A stretch of DNA of 64,000 nt from contig CAMPDV010000057.1 in assembly GCA_946699065.1 (NCBI GenBank), forward strand, positions 62,001 to 126,000, written 5' to 3'. Numbering within the stretch: the stretch's first letter is position 1; each line of letters begins with the position of its first letter. Source of the DNA: Loxodes magnus. Taxonomy: Eukaryota; Ciliophora; Karyorelictea; Loxodida; Loxodidae. A program made the translations under genes and the position numbers. A model generated the notes under the pieces. The model was given only the letters and a program-made list of their open reading frames with translations, was not told the origin of the DNA and ran no database searches. Shown here piece after piece: positions 1 through 14,300 of this stretch.

Positions 1-1
1 A

Positions 2-1638
2 GAAAGAAAGATATCAGAAACACTTGAAAGCCCATTAGAAAATGATTGAGAGGAAAATTAAAAGAGATAATAAATTTAGCAGCTCATTGATAGCTTCATC
101 ATAAAGCTTAGTCTAGAAGAACCTGGACTGGTAGAAAAGGAAATTTTACTTACCTTGCTTGATTAAATAACACTAGAAACTAAAAGTCTTCTTATAGCAA
201 TTTTGCCTTATTTTAAAGAAATTCTTGAGAATGGATAAGATTTAGAGCTAATGGTGGTTTGTATGCAGCTTATAAATTTCATGTGTAAAAAAGATGAGGT
301 AATCTAATAATGTGTTGCAACAGCTGGATTATTGCCAGTTATATTCAAATTTTCAGGATGTGAAAATCCTAGACAACTAAGGATAGAACTTGCTCTATTA
401 ATAGGACAGTTTTTCTAGTTTTAGCAGAGTATTATTTATTTCTTAGTAGCAGGAGGATGTGAAGCACTCGTATAATTAGTAGATACAGACTTTTCAGATA
501 ACAAAGATTTGGTAATGGTTGCTTTTAACTGTATTTTGCATTTATTAGAAGCTGCTTCATAAACTGAAGCGAGTATTCATATTCCGCCAAGTTAATTTGC
601 TATTATATTTTGCTCTTATAAACTGACTGAAAGGTTAGTTCTCATTATGGATAAACTTGTAGTAGAGCTAGAAGATAAAGGCTTGCAAAAAATTAGCGAA
701 ATTCTCCTCTAGTTTTCCTTTGGTCCAAGTTAAGTTAAACAGCAAATTATAAAAGTCCTAAACAGTTTAGACTTCAATGACTTAGAGCTTTATCCTCTAG
801 ATGTGATAAGGAATCTCTCTATTTGCTTCAAAAATGTGATTGATGACTCTAATAGTGTTTAATGCTTGGAATCTCTTGCATGCATTAAAACATTGATAGT
901 CATGCTGTAATTTTAGAGAAATGACATACTGGAAAATACTATGTACTGTCTACGTACTTTTTGCCGTAAAAATAAACAGAAAATAAAGCAGCTAGTTGAG
1001 ATCTAAGATTCAATAAAACTAATAGTTTAGTAGATTGACATATTTCCTCAGTATGCTATTCCCTTAGTATGTAGTATAATTAAGAATAACTGCCATTCAG
1101 ATTTATGGAAGGAAGGGGGGGTTGATATTCTAAAATTCTTTATATCAGACAAATAGTATGGAATCAAAATCGTTAAGACGTTAAGCATCTGAATAGAAGC
1201 AGAACCTGAAAATAATCATCTCTAGGAATTTTTTCTTAGAAATATTGATATTTTTATTGAAGTAAGTTTTAAACTTAGGAGTTTGTTTAAAAGTTCAAAA
1301 ACTATATCAAAACCATCTACAAGCTAGTGAAATCCTCAAGATTGATAACTCTTCATCTTGCAGAATCAGAAGTACTTTTAGAAGCCATTATTACAAATCT
1401 AAGCAACGATACTTTTGTAGAGTCGTAGCCCAATAACTGTGATATCCGTAATCTTCAAATTACTCTCAAAATCTTAAAAGACATCATAAAGAAACATTAG
1501 AAGCCTAGATAACTAATGGATAGACACTAACTATATCCCTTACTGCTGAAGATTTTACATGAATTTGAAGATTTTGACTAAATTGAAGATCTCGTAACCA
1601 AATTGATAGAAATATATTCCAAGGGAATGATTGAGTGA
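2..1638 (+). CDS. ARM-repeat C-terminal part of a Cdc7/MAP3K-epsilon-like protein (5' partial)
   Basis: The reading frame is open from the left edge, so the start and any kinase domain lie outside the window. Exons are 2-1261 and 1279-1638, separated by a 17-nt intron. The protein is a chain of armadillo-type helices. Segments such as QYAIPLVCSIIKNN, EGGVDILKFF and LITLHLAES line up in order with the C-terminal ARM region I recall for plant MAP3K-epsilon / fission-yeast Cdc7 kinases, which act in septation and Hippo-like signalling. That resemblance is by eye and rests on helical repeats, so another ARM protein is possible. Several Trp residues are TGA, for example in LSIWIEAE. The stop is taken as the TGA after GMIE; beyond it the frame becomes Leu/Ile/Tyr-rich like intergenic DNA. 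An NDR kinase, a usual downstream partner of Cdc7-type kinases, lies 7 kb away, but this may be chance. Confidence 0.6.
1262..1278 (+). other. 17-nt spliceosomal intron
   Basis: GTAAGTTTTAAACTTAG interrupts the ARM-protein gene in phase 0. Removing it keeps the ARM frame open and homologous on both sides; leaving it in shifts the frame. Confidence 0.85.
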
Positions 1639-2009
1639 CTCTTGTATTTATTGATTTTTAAATTTATAAGAGCTATTTAATACTATCTCTTATATTTAGG
1701 CTACCTATTATACTTAATAAGCATCATTATATACAACTACACTTTTATACCAAAACTCATACTTTTAGAAGTACTACTTTCTTATATAGCAGAAGAAGAA
1801 AATGAATCAAGCATCCTTAAAAATTCTATAATGAATTGGATGTAAAAAGGTAAAAGAGATATAGATGGGATATGTACTGGGAAAGTTAGAAGCAGTAGTA
1901 ATAGTAGATAAGTGGTATCATATAGTGAGTATTATAATAAAATAAAAATTTAAATTAAATTAAGATTAACTGAGACAAGATAATCAGTTGTAATTAATTT
2001 AAAGACGAA
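1639..2009. other. Intergenic, 371 bases
   Basis: AT-rich spacer. The ARM gene's frame stays open through it because only TGA stops, but the residues are Leu/Ile/Tyr-rich and look non-coding. No regulatory motif recognised. Confidence 0.4.
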
Positions 2010-3179
2010 ATGAGATAAAATAATTACTACGCTGGCAAATTCAGAAAACAGCATTATACGTATCATTACATTAACAGTTCTTCTTCTGAAGATGAACAGC
2101 CTAAGAGAAGAATCATCAAGCCCTCTAACTAAAAAAAAGTGTTATCTTTTTAAAATCAACCACCGCTAAATTATTTTTACTAGTAAAGCTTATAATAAAG
2201 AACTATTCCAGAGTACTAAGAAAAATTGGAACTACTAGGACTACTAGGTAATATAGTTGAATATAAATATTCCCTTCAGAACTTTAAAGTTAATCTTCAA
2301 GAGAAAATTTAGAAGGTTTCAAGTATTAATTTTGAACTTGATTGGTTTGATAAGAAATGAATGAATCTATTCGATGTAGCCTGAATTAAAATTCGAGAAC
2401 ATTACGACAAATTTAATTCTGGAAATTTTTTAGAAAAACTGAAAGACTATGAAGCAACATTTGAAAAGCACATAAGGCTTTTGTAATAAAATAATATAAA
2501 GCGAGAAAGCATTTAAATAAAGTATTCTACTTTTGAAGATTGTATAATTGATGCATCTAACTATCAGCATAGATGATAAGAGTTATTAGAACAGTCTAAT
2601 TATTTAGGTCTTATTACTCTAATACATAAGTAGATTGTTCCTGTTAACATTATATTAAGTAACACATCTTAAACATTACTCATCTATTTTATTCACAAAG
2701 TCAATATCTAAAACCTAGCTAATGCTTGATAGATCTACTCCTAATTCAACTAGACTACGACCTAATCTATTTAGACACTCAAAGTTATTCTTTTTCTTCT
2801 TGATCAAAGAGATTTAGATGTAAACTACCTGGACGAATATAATAGAAATGCTCTAGATTACTTTATGATTTAGCTAGGAAATTATAACTAATATCTAGAA
2901 GAAGAGCTTACTCTCTAAGGACAAACCAACATCGTAGATCTTTCTTATTTACTCTTTCAAAAATTCAACTCTTAACATGCTACTTTTGCACAAACCACTT
3001 GAAATTTATTTGAAGATGAAAAGCCTGAAGTTTCATTTTTAGAAAATATTAAGGAGACTTGAAACAAAGTTAAGAGGAAAAGAGAAATGCTAAATTTGCT
3101 ATGGATTCATAAGCTTTCAACAATGTGGATAGGTAAAATCTCAAAAAATCTTATAAGAGAAATATCTTTTTATGTTTAA
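2010..3179 (+). CDS. Ankyrin-like protein
   Basis: An intronless frame starting MRQNNYYAGKFRKQ runs from the ATG at 2010. A Ser/Glu/Asp-rich N-terminus is followed by a helical region and at least one ankyrin-like repeat (VNYLDEYNRNALDYFM, about residues 270-290). The C-terminal KISKNLIREISFYV recalls the SOCS/F-box-like ends of many ciliate ankyrin proteins. Trp is often TGA (WMNLF, VAWIKI, HRW, TTWNLF, KETW). The end is unresolved. The last convincing codon is Val at 3174, followed by TAA (normally Gln here). The next in-frame TGA is at 3573-3575, after about 130 Leu/Ile/Tyr-rich codons that look intergenic. An earlier in-frame TGA at 3060 would drop the plausible C-terminal helix. I give the TAA as the apparent end. 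The function is unknown. Confidence 0.55.
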
Positions 3180-4371
3180 CTGCTATATACCCTTAAGTTC
3201 ATCCCCTTATCTTTAAACTTTCTAATCTTTTATCTAAATAATAGCCAATACAACTTATTCTTGCTCTTTATCTACTAACAAACACATTCATAATACTAGC
3301 TAATCATTTCTATACCTATTAGTTTATATATCAGTATGTATATTCAGAAGATTAATGCTGGTTATAATTTAGCTTTATATGTAGAAATAAAATATAATTG
3401 CCACTGTTTAATAGCTACTATCCTTATGAATTTAGAAGCAAAATGTTTTAGAACTTCTCTTATCACTTCTAATCTATATACTTATACCTAAAGTAGAAAT
3501 TAAGAGCCAGATGTTAAAATAATGTCCATATTATTGACTCTAACTGATAAAACCCTACTTAATTATAAGCTTTGAAAGATTATAAAATAGCAATCACTTT
3601 CTAGTGTTTAATTATAAAACTAGCGTTCATAAAGTATTGACTAGATTTAGAACTAACTATACATTATTTCTAAAGCTTATTAGCTTAAGATTATAAGCCT
3701 CAAATAAGATATTCTATATAAACACTTGCATATAGATCTAATTTACTTAGCTATACTAAGAGTATTAGTTAAGAGTACTTTAGTGTGATTCTTAGTTAAC
3801 TAATTTTAATAGAAAGTAGCTAATAAAATTAGATTCAAGCTATTAATTTAATCTCTTATAAAGCTATTTCTTTCTTTATTTCTTAGTCAATTTAATATTT
3901 TCAAATAGCAATAAAAGTAATCTTGGGTTTCTTGCTATTACGTTTTAATTTGTTGTTTGCTAAAATACAATTTTAAGGAGATTTGGATTAGGCATTTATA
4001 ATAAACCTCGGGAACTAAAAATCTTATTAGAATATAAATTTATAACTTAGATGGTTAGCTATAAGTTCAAATAAGTGCATATGATGATAACAGGCTATAT
4101 TAGTAGTAAGTATATAGAGTCTAAGTGCTAGATCTGATGGAATTTATTGGTATTGGATAATTTAATTCCTAGTAAGGTACTAAAGCAATATTATTTAAAG
4201 TAATACAGCTTCATCTATTGGTTCAGAGTCCTAATTATATTATCTATATAATAGCTAGCATATAGGTTGTTTCTAAGTAGCTTGGTTATTAGAGATTTTA
4301 TATTGAAATTAAGGAAAATTAAGAAGAATTATGATAGAAATGAAAAGAAAGCAGTAAACTTAATAAAAATA
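3180..4371. other. Intergenic, about 1.2 kb
   Basis: AT-rich, dense in short TAG/CTA and AGCT words. No coding-like stretch, RNA gene or repeat recognised on either strand. Confidence 0.5.
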
Positions 4372-5937
4372 ATGGAAGAAGCAATAGTTAGTCCACTCCT
4401 GACAGATATGTATTAGTTAACCATGGCTTATGGATATTTCAAAAACTAAAGACATTTAGATAACTCTGTGTTTGACGTTTTTTTCAGAAAATGCCCTTTT
4501 AAAGGAGAATTTGCTGTGTTTGCAGGATTAAGTAGAGTTCTTTCTTATGTAAAAAACTTCAGGTTTGGAGAAAAGGAAATAGAATATTTGAGAAAAATAC
4601 TTCCATAAGATGAAGAGTTTTTCTAATGGATAATATCGTTAGATTGTAGTTAAGTACAGATTTATAGTGTTGTGGAAGGTTCTGTTGTATTTCCAAGAAC
4701 ACCAGTTCTTAGAATCGAAGGCCCAATTGCCATCTGCCAACTTCTGGAAACAACTATTCTTAATTTAGTCAATTATGCTACTTTGATGACTACTAATGCT
4801 ACTCGTTTCAGAATGGCAGCAGGACCAGATAAAAAACTTATAGAATTTGGTTTGAGAAGAGCTCAGGGACCAGATGGAGCCCTTTCTTCAACTAAGTATT
4901 CATATATGGGACTTTTTGATGGTACCTCAAATGTCTTGGGAGCAGCTTTATGTTAAATAGCACCAAAAGGAACACACGCTCATGCTTTTGTAAGCTGTTT
5001 TTTAAATTTGGAAGATCTAAAAATAAGACAAATTGGAGGAAAAGATATGGTTCCAATAGTTCTCAAATACAGAAGCGAATTAAATTGGGCAAAAACTAAT
5101 GAAGGAGAACTGGCAGCTTTTATCGCATATGCTATCGCATTTCCTGACAATTTTGTAGCTCTTATTGATACTTATGATACTCTTAGTTCAGGACTTAAAA
5201 ACTTCATCTTAGTAGCTCTAGCTCTCTAAGAAGTTGGACACACTCCTATTGGAATCAGATTAGACTCAGGAGATCTTGCTTTTCTGTCTTGCTAATGCAG
5301 ATAATTATTTAGAGAAATAGCACAGAAATATAGCTTACCTCATTTTGAGAAACTTACTATAATAGCTAGCAATGACATAAACGAAGAAGTTATTCATGCT
5401 TTAAACAATTAAGGTCATGAAATTGATGTCTATGGAATTGGAACTCATCTAGTTACTTGCTAAAAGTAACCAGCTTTAGGAATGGTGTATAAATTGGTTG
5501 AAATAAATGGTTAACCTCGAATTAAGCTTTCAAATGATAAAGGAAAAATAACTATTCCAGGAAGAAAAAATGTATATCGGTTATTTAATAAAGATGGAGT
5601 TGCTGTGAATGATTTACTAACTAAAGCAGATGAAAAGGATCCTTAAATAAATCAAAAAACGCTATGCAAACATCCTTTTGAGGATAAACTGGCAATGTTT
5701 GTTAATCCGTCAAAAGTACAAAATATGCTGTAGTTAGTTTTTGACAAAGGGTAAATTTTATATTCTGAAAACATAGAAGAAGTACGAACTAGAATAAAGA
5801 CTTAATTAAAAGAAATAAGAGAAGATGTTTTAAGAATCTTGAATCCAACTCCTCACAAAATATCGCTTAGTTAGAATCTTTATGATTATATGTAGCAACT
5901 TTGGATCTAGTCCCAAGTAATACCTGAATACGAGTGA
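4372..5937 (+). CDS. NAPRT: Nicotinate phosphoribosyltransferase
   Basis: This 521-residue intronless protein makes nicotinate mononucleotide from nicotinate and PRPP, the first step of the Preiss-Handler route to NAD, in the cytosol. Family blocks appear in order: [13 protein letters not shown] near the N-terminus, [12 protein letters not shown], the His-rich [20 protein letters not shown] for the phosphoribosyl site, then [12 protein letters not shown] and [10 protein letters not shown]. The C-terminus ([16 protein letters not shown]) aligns with the end of animal NAPRT, so the TGA at 5935-5937 is a true stop. The length matches the roughly 540-residue animal enzymes. The start is the only ATG that precedes the conserved N-terminus. 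I saw no sense TGA in this gene; its Trp codons are TGG. Confidence 0.95.
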
Positions 5938-6115
5938 TCTAACTTATTTAAAATTTAATAATTCTAAGTATTCATTTAATCCTCTTAGCCATTTTCTAAC
6001 TTAGTAAAAATACTATTAATATGATTGAAAATAAAGTTAATCTATTATTTATCTGCTAATTTTATTGTAACTACTTACTTAGCATACATTATTCATAGTA
6101 TTTGGTCATAAAAGT

Positions 6116-7363
6116 TCAATTTATTGATAGAAATTTTTAGTTGATGAGTAAAATTTAAGTAGGTTATAGAATGAAATTTAATTAAACAATTAATTACTTG
6201 CTCTCTATTTTAGTCTTCTTGATAAGATCCTGTCCTTTATCTTTAAGTCTTCTTTTTCTTAGACTTGTATTTTTCATTCCACAGAAGTAAGTAACTGTAT
6301 TGAAATCACAGTGTACTTTTCCAGAATAGATATAGTTTATTATACTTTTAAATTTCTCACTTCATTAAGATATGTTTTAAGTTCAATATAATTTGACAAC
6401 GTTGTTAACATAATAGAACTCTACTATATTATAAGGATCTATTTCTCTTATGAGTTGCTTTTCTACTTCTGGAATGTCACAAAAAGGGAACATTCTTATT
6501 ACTTTTTCTTTTCTTTTTTCTCTCTTTGCACCCAGTATTTTGTTTATAGAAAAATCATAAACAAGATATCTTTCTTTCTATTTGAAATATAGCAATTGTC
6601 TAGCGTTCTTTTCTATCCAATCTTTACCAAGTCCATATAAGCTTCTTATTTCCTTATCAGTGAGAAGTACAAATCTACTAGTATGCATATTATCTTGTAA
6701 GCTCTAAATTGTTCTGCAATCTTCACAAACCGGCCTGCCAAGAATTGGACAAATTTCTATTTTGTCAGGAATGACTCCACAATTAAGACAATTACGGTAA
6801 TACATATGTACAAAAGTAGCTTTCAACCTCTATTCAAGGGAGTACTCAGGGTAGTTTAGTTTATCATATTACTCTTAATAGTTGGACTGATAATATTTTT
6901 AACACAGATATTTTAAAATCTCTTCGTTCCAAGTTATCTAATACCACTCTTTACTAATACTTGCTAATTTAAATACTTCTCTTCAAGGTAGGAATTTCAT
7001 TACTTCAATAAGGGCTCGTTTATACTTGCTTTCTTTCACCATAAATTCTACTTTTGTTGCTCATTTTTCGTCAAACCTTACTTGATCTAGAGCTTAGAAC
7101 TGCTCGTTTCATTCTTCAAGCCATCTAATGAATTTATATTTCTCACTAAAGCTGATTTCATGATATTTAATATCTTACTCACAAATATAAATTTTATAAG
7201 GAGGATCAAAGCAGTGAAGATGATTTCACATATCAGAATCGCTTTATTTGACAATGATTTCGTTTCTATCAATAGTTTCTCGACACCATCTACAAATGCA
7301 TGAATTACTAGTATTTTTGGCCACTGATATTTTGTTTCTTAAGATTTTATCAAATGAATCCAT
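6116..7363 (-). CDS. F-box protein with zinc-binding clusters
   Basis: A single intronless frame from the ATG at 7361-7363. Residues 18-45 carry a CRWC...HLHC cluster resembling a small PARP-type zinc finger. An F-box-like helix set follows (IEVMKFLPWREVFKLASISKEW), which in other proteins binds Skp1 of SCF ubiquitin ligases. Next comes NCLNCG...CEDC, followed by LLTDKEIRSLYGLGKDW, which resembles the XPA-type zinc fold (two CxxC pairs and then a helical segment). The tail is basic (LRKRRLKDKG). Trp is TGA in LYWTQNISQW. The C-terminus is uncertain: after KIESK comes TAA (6194-6196), and the first in-frame TGA is 26 codons further on. The coordinates use the TGA; with TAA as stop the protein would have 389 residues. 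A role in ubiquitin targeting or DNA damage is inference only. Confidence 0.7.
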
Positions 7364-8543
7364 TTATTTTGATATTAGCAATATAATTATAGCTTATATC
7401 TTATTTTCTCTTTCTACTATTTAATTTAAATTCCTTTAGTTGCTAACTATTTATCTTAGAAATTATTACTTTTACTCTTATATCTTAGATCCTCTTTAAT
7501 GGATTAAGCAAAGCTGCTATAATTTCTAGTTTAGTGTAATTATTTATAGTTTAGTAATTTGGATATTTAATTATGACCCTAACTATCTTTTAAATTATCT
7601 GCATATACTTCTACTCTAAAGTTATTATGAGCATAATAGAGTTAAAATAATACCCTAAAGGATTAAATACCTTTAATACAATATATTTTCTATTACATCT
7701 AGCTTAAGATTTCCTAATATCTATCTATCTATGAAAAGCTATTTAATCGATATAAAGCATCATTAGGATTTGATGATTAAAGTATTTAAATGTTTTAACT
7801 TAGATTAAATATGACTAATATAGCTAAAATAAGTAGAAGCTGTACTCATTTTTATATCTAATCTCTATTATTACTCTTCATTTATCTTATATGCTATGCT
7901 AACTCTTTATTAGGAACTTATTAATTGCCTCTAATTACTCTTACTATACTCACTAATAGTCCTATATATTAATAACTTTTGTTTTCAAAGTACTTAGAAT
8001 GAGATAATAGCAGTCACCTAATGCAGATTCTGTAGCTTTCTAATGACTATAATTTTGTAATTAACTTAAAGAATGGAATGTTTAAATAAGTATGGTAAGT
8101 AATGTAGGTAGCATTGGGTATAACTAATAAGCTTTAAATATTCTATATCTAATTAGTAATTTAAAAGCATATTTTGAAATATTTAATAGGGCTATCTAAT
8201 ATCTACTTCCTTCCCTTATAAGTATTAGTCTATTTTATTATATCAGTTAAAGTTACTTGCTAAATACATTTATTTTGAATATATTAGAATTTTAATTTCA
8301 CTAACCTCACATATAGGGTATAAGTCATATTATTGGAATCAAATATTCTAGTACATTTGGTTATTAAAGAAACTAGGGTGAGTGATAAAGTTGGTAGATA
8401 GTAAAATGTAGAAGTATATAAGCAAATAAAGAGGAAGTAGGGATAGTGATTAATTAGGAGACATTAGAAGTTATTTTCATAAGTGAAGGTTTAATTTGAA
8501 ATGATCTTTTTAGTTCTGTTTCTTTATTTTCATAATAATCAAA
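7364..8543. other. Intergenic, about 1.2 kb (divergent promoters)
   Basis: Lies between the divergent F-box and NDR kinase genes, so it must hold both promoters. AT-rich, with no element I can name. The last 150 bases before the kinase are purine-rich. Confidence 0.45.
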
Positions 8544-10043
<1,500 letters not shown>

Positions 10044-11354
10044 TACTCTATTATAACTATCCTTTTTAAATCTAATTACTATGTGCAAAATTAATTTTAC
10101 TTGTATTTAATTAATCTATAAATTGATATCTTATTTAAGCATTCTATAGTATATTAGATTATAGCCATTCAGTGCTCCCTCCATTTCAAATAGCTATTAC
10201 TTCTTATTTAACTTCTAAATATTTAGCTTAAATATATCTAGCTAGTTGCTTTAATTAAGCTATTAAGTACCATATTTTATAATTATTCTACTAATCATAG
10301 CATTTTAAGACTAATAGGATTGCTATTAAGGAGTTTCTTTATCTATAGTAATTAGATATAAGCTTAGTAGTTAATAGATAGGAAGAGCTATATCTAGCAA
10401 CTAATGATAGTTCTATACTAATCTATTATATGAGTAATACCCTAATAAAATGATAATTTATGGATATCTAATAATAGTAAAATGAGAATGCTTAGATATT
10501 AAAGGATATTAAGTAGATATATAATAGAAGCTACTAAATGAGGCTATATAATAAGATAATAGTTCTTAGTGGAAATATCTATTCAATATGCAATTATACT
10601 AAATACAGCTATTCTACTAATCATGCTTCTAAATCAGAAGTATTCATTAGTTAAGAGTATTTACTCTTATTAGGATTATCAATTTATATAAGAGTCATAT
10701 TATGTAATGTAGTGATTCAAGCTTAAAATTAAGCTATACCTTTAATGTTTAAAGGAATAGTCACAAATGCTGGTAAAGGTTTATTATTCAATAAATATAG
10801 GGAAGGCTAGCTTAGTTAAGTTATTAGATATAATTAGTTTTTTATTCTTAAAAGCAGATTAATCCAATTAAGTCACATTAGTAACGATATAGAGATCATA
10901 ATGTTAAGGATGATAAGAAGAATCATTCAAGTCTGCGAATCAGGGAATTTTCCTTTCGTCTTAATAAACTAAAAGAATATCTAAAATTATTCTAAATGGC
11001 TAAGTCTATTAATGCTACTTATATTAAGCTGTTGCTATCATCTAATTTCTACAGTTTGGCAGCTATTAAGCATTAGAATTACTCCTTAATTTAGAATATT
11101 TAATACTCAGTGTAAGCAATAATTAGATAGCTAGTATTAGAAATTGGCTTAGCTTCTATATAATACAAATGGAAAGCCTCTCTTCAAAGTGAAAAGTTAA
11201 GATGGTTAAAACTGGAAGGAACAATAGCACTGTAAATAGAGGATAGTAGTAATGGCAGTAGATTTTGATATAATTGAATTTCTTAGTTGAAATAGTTTAA
11301 TTTCTTAGATGCTCTATAATTCTTACAATTAACTAATTCAAATAAAAATCGAAA
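10044..11354. other. Intergenic, about 1.3 kb
   Basis: AT-rich. The last 150 bases before the next gene are open in its frame from an ATG at 11202, a possible alternative start. Otherwise nothing recognised. Confidence 0.45.
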
Positions 11355-14300
11355 ATGTCCTAGAAAGTCCCTTCTGTGATTCAAAGCAACTATTAGAGAG
11401 ATTCTGGTTCTCTTTCCTAACCTAATAATTAGGTAATTAAGAAAAACTAATTAGTCTAGTAAAAGGAAAGGAGTTAAAGAGGTGCATAGGATGCTTATGT
11501 GTAAAGGCATAACAATTTTTAAAGTGATTCAGCTTCTAAGCAATTTATTAATAGAGGAACAGAATCTATGGAAGTGTAGAAATTAGCATAACTCAGTATG
11601 GATTTTAGAAATGTATAAAAACCTACATCTGATTTGATTCAAAGTATTGAGTTCGATCTTTATGGTCTAAGGAACTAACTCAATGGTAAAGTATAGTAAC
11701 AACGACAGGCTTTTAACTAAAAAGCTTAAATACATCATAAAGTAATAGATGCTAGATTCCCCAAAAATAAAAAATAGGATAAAGCTGTAACTTCTGAACA
11801 GCAGTAATTCTAACCCGAAATTATTAGAAAAACTGAACAGCAAAAGATATTATTTCATTAGTATTCGGAAGAGAAACTAGTAGAAGCAAAGAATAAAGGA
11901 ACTAAGAGTAGAACTCTTGATTATGCAACTTATGGAAGAGGAATTGATCCTCCACCTCAAATGTATAGCACTTTTATGTATCATAAGACAGCTTAGGCAA
12001 AAACTCCTAAAGATCCTTACAGACTATAATACGAAAATTAGTTCTAAATATGGCTAGCAAAGCGATACGGCATATAGTAATAGTCAGAGTTTGAACAAAG
12101 CTTATATGAGTTACTTTAGCATTTATTTGAGTCCCTTGATATAGAAAAGAAAGGATTGATAGCAAAATAGGATTTACTAGAAGCTCTTAAAAATAACTAG
12201 GAACTAATAGACATACTAAGCTGAGATAAATCCTTTAAATCTGAAGATTATATGGATAGCTTTAACTAATTCTTCAGTCAAATCGATACTAAATAGATTT
12301 CATTCGAGTAATTCTTATTATTCTTTAAGATATCCAAATATCAACCCAACTAGTACTACATGAATAAGATCTAAAAGGAAAGCTAGTAATACAAAAGTTA
12401 AGCCAACCTGCAAAAACTTAATTTAGATCTTTATCTTTCTTAGGATATAGAGGAGGAAAGTAAGAATTTGTAGCATGCTAAAGATATGGCATTGCTTCAC
12501 TTTTTCTTCAATAATATTGATAAAAACAAAGCAGGCTCAGTAAATAAAATGGAGCTCCTTGATGAATGTCTATCAAATGATTAAATAGCTAAAGTCTTTT
12601 TAATCTATGACTAGGCTGGTAATTAGAACTTTGAAGTGTTTTACTAGATTTTTCAAAGCATTGAAACTGAGTAAGAAGAGGAAATTTCATGGGAGGAGTT
12701 TCTTGATTTTTTTTAGTAATTTAAAAAATAGCAAAAGTAAATGCTTTAAAAAAGGCAGCAATAATAGCATTAAGTTACATTTGGTGTTCAAAAGGAAAGG
12801 AGTAAAATTGATAAATCAGCATGTATTTTGAGTAAAAGACAGCTAGACTTATTAAATGAAATATTCAATAGTTTTCCCTCTGAAGATAGCCAAATGCAAT
12901 TAGTAAATAGGAATGATTTTGTTAGCGCTCTAAGAAATGATATTAGATTTATTAAAATGCATAACTCTGAAGCTGTTCAACTGGCTCCTTTTGAATGCTA
13001 CAGTTTTGAATAAGTAGTTGAAAAGATAGAAATGCATAGCATAGCAGCTGATGAAGTAATATCTTGGGATGAATTTATGGATTATTTTTACAGCTTTCAT
13101 TTGTATTGCTACAAGATATTTGACGACTTCAAACGATCAGCTATTTTAATGGATCCTACAATTCTTAAGCTTCTAAAATAAATATACGACAACATTCCTA
13201 AGATAAGAGACTCTAAGATTATTACCCAAAAGTTCATACAGCAAGTTAGAAATTCAAGTGAATGCCAGTTCTTCATGCATAAAATAGCAAGAGAGCCCCA
13301 AGGCTTATCATCAGTTGTGACTGAAACTGTAGAATAAGTTTTAGAGAGAATGGAATATGAAGCTGATCAATTGATAGAGTGGTAAGAAATAAGATAATAC
13401 TTCACAATTGAAGGAAGACCTTATGCTGAATAATAAGAAGATTAAGGCTATTATTCAGACCCTGAAATAGATGAACATAGAATGAAGGAACACGAAAACT
13501 TTATTAGTGAAAATTTGAAATTGGGTTAGAGAGCATAAGAAGCTCCTTCTAGGATTAGATCAAAAAGCAATAAAGCTTAGAAAAAAGCAAACTAGTTTAA
13601 AATTACTGTTCCTTAGCCTTTTAATTTTGATAAAAGAGAAAAGTAAAAGACAAAGCCAATTATGGTGTAGAAATTAGAAAGGCAACTTGAAGAGCTAGAT
13701 GAAGAAGATTTAAGAGAGTTGAAAAATAAGTTTAAAGCTAAAGAGATTCCAAAAGATATACTAGAACCTAAGTTTTACTAAATACTGGAAGAAAATTAAG
13801 CAAGAAGAGATGAAGTTAAAAAAACTTCAATCGCTATGACAAAAGCACGTGAAAAACCTTTCAGTTTCTACTATAGAGATCTGAACAAAGTTAGACCTGA
13901 GCCTGATAGCCCTATCCGAGAATACTTTAGAGCAAATCCAATTCCTTGGACTACAAAAGTCCCTCTATACAAGCAAATGATGACAACAATGGCAGAAAAA
14001 AGAGAGGAAAGAATAAAAAGATTTGCTGAAGAAAGTATTAGATAGTCTAAATTACCGCCTAGAATGGAAATGCATGAGCGACAAAAGTAGTTTGAGTAGT
14101 AAAATAACAAATATGAAGAAGAAAAGTTTGTTTATAAAGCAAGAGACGTTCCTGATTTCCAATATCTTTAGCAACAATTTTCAGAAAGCTTATAAAGAAA
14201 AAAACAAAGCTTCAAACCTACATAACCACTACCTTTTAACTTTAACGAGTCAAAAAGAACTATGAATAATAGAGAATATATGGATAATGAAAATGAAAGA

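Noticed and set aside
4210-4235. GGTTCAGAGTCC, resembling a tRNA B box
   Set aside because: No A box or foldable cloverleaf could be found around it by eye.
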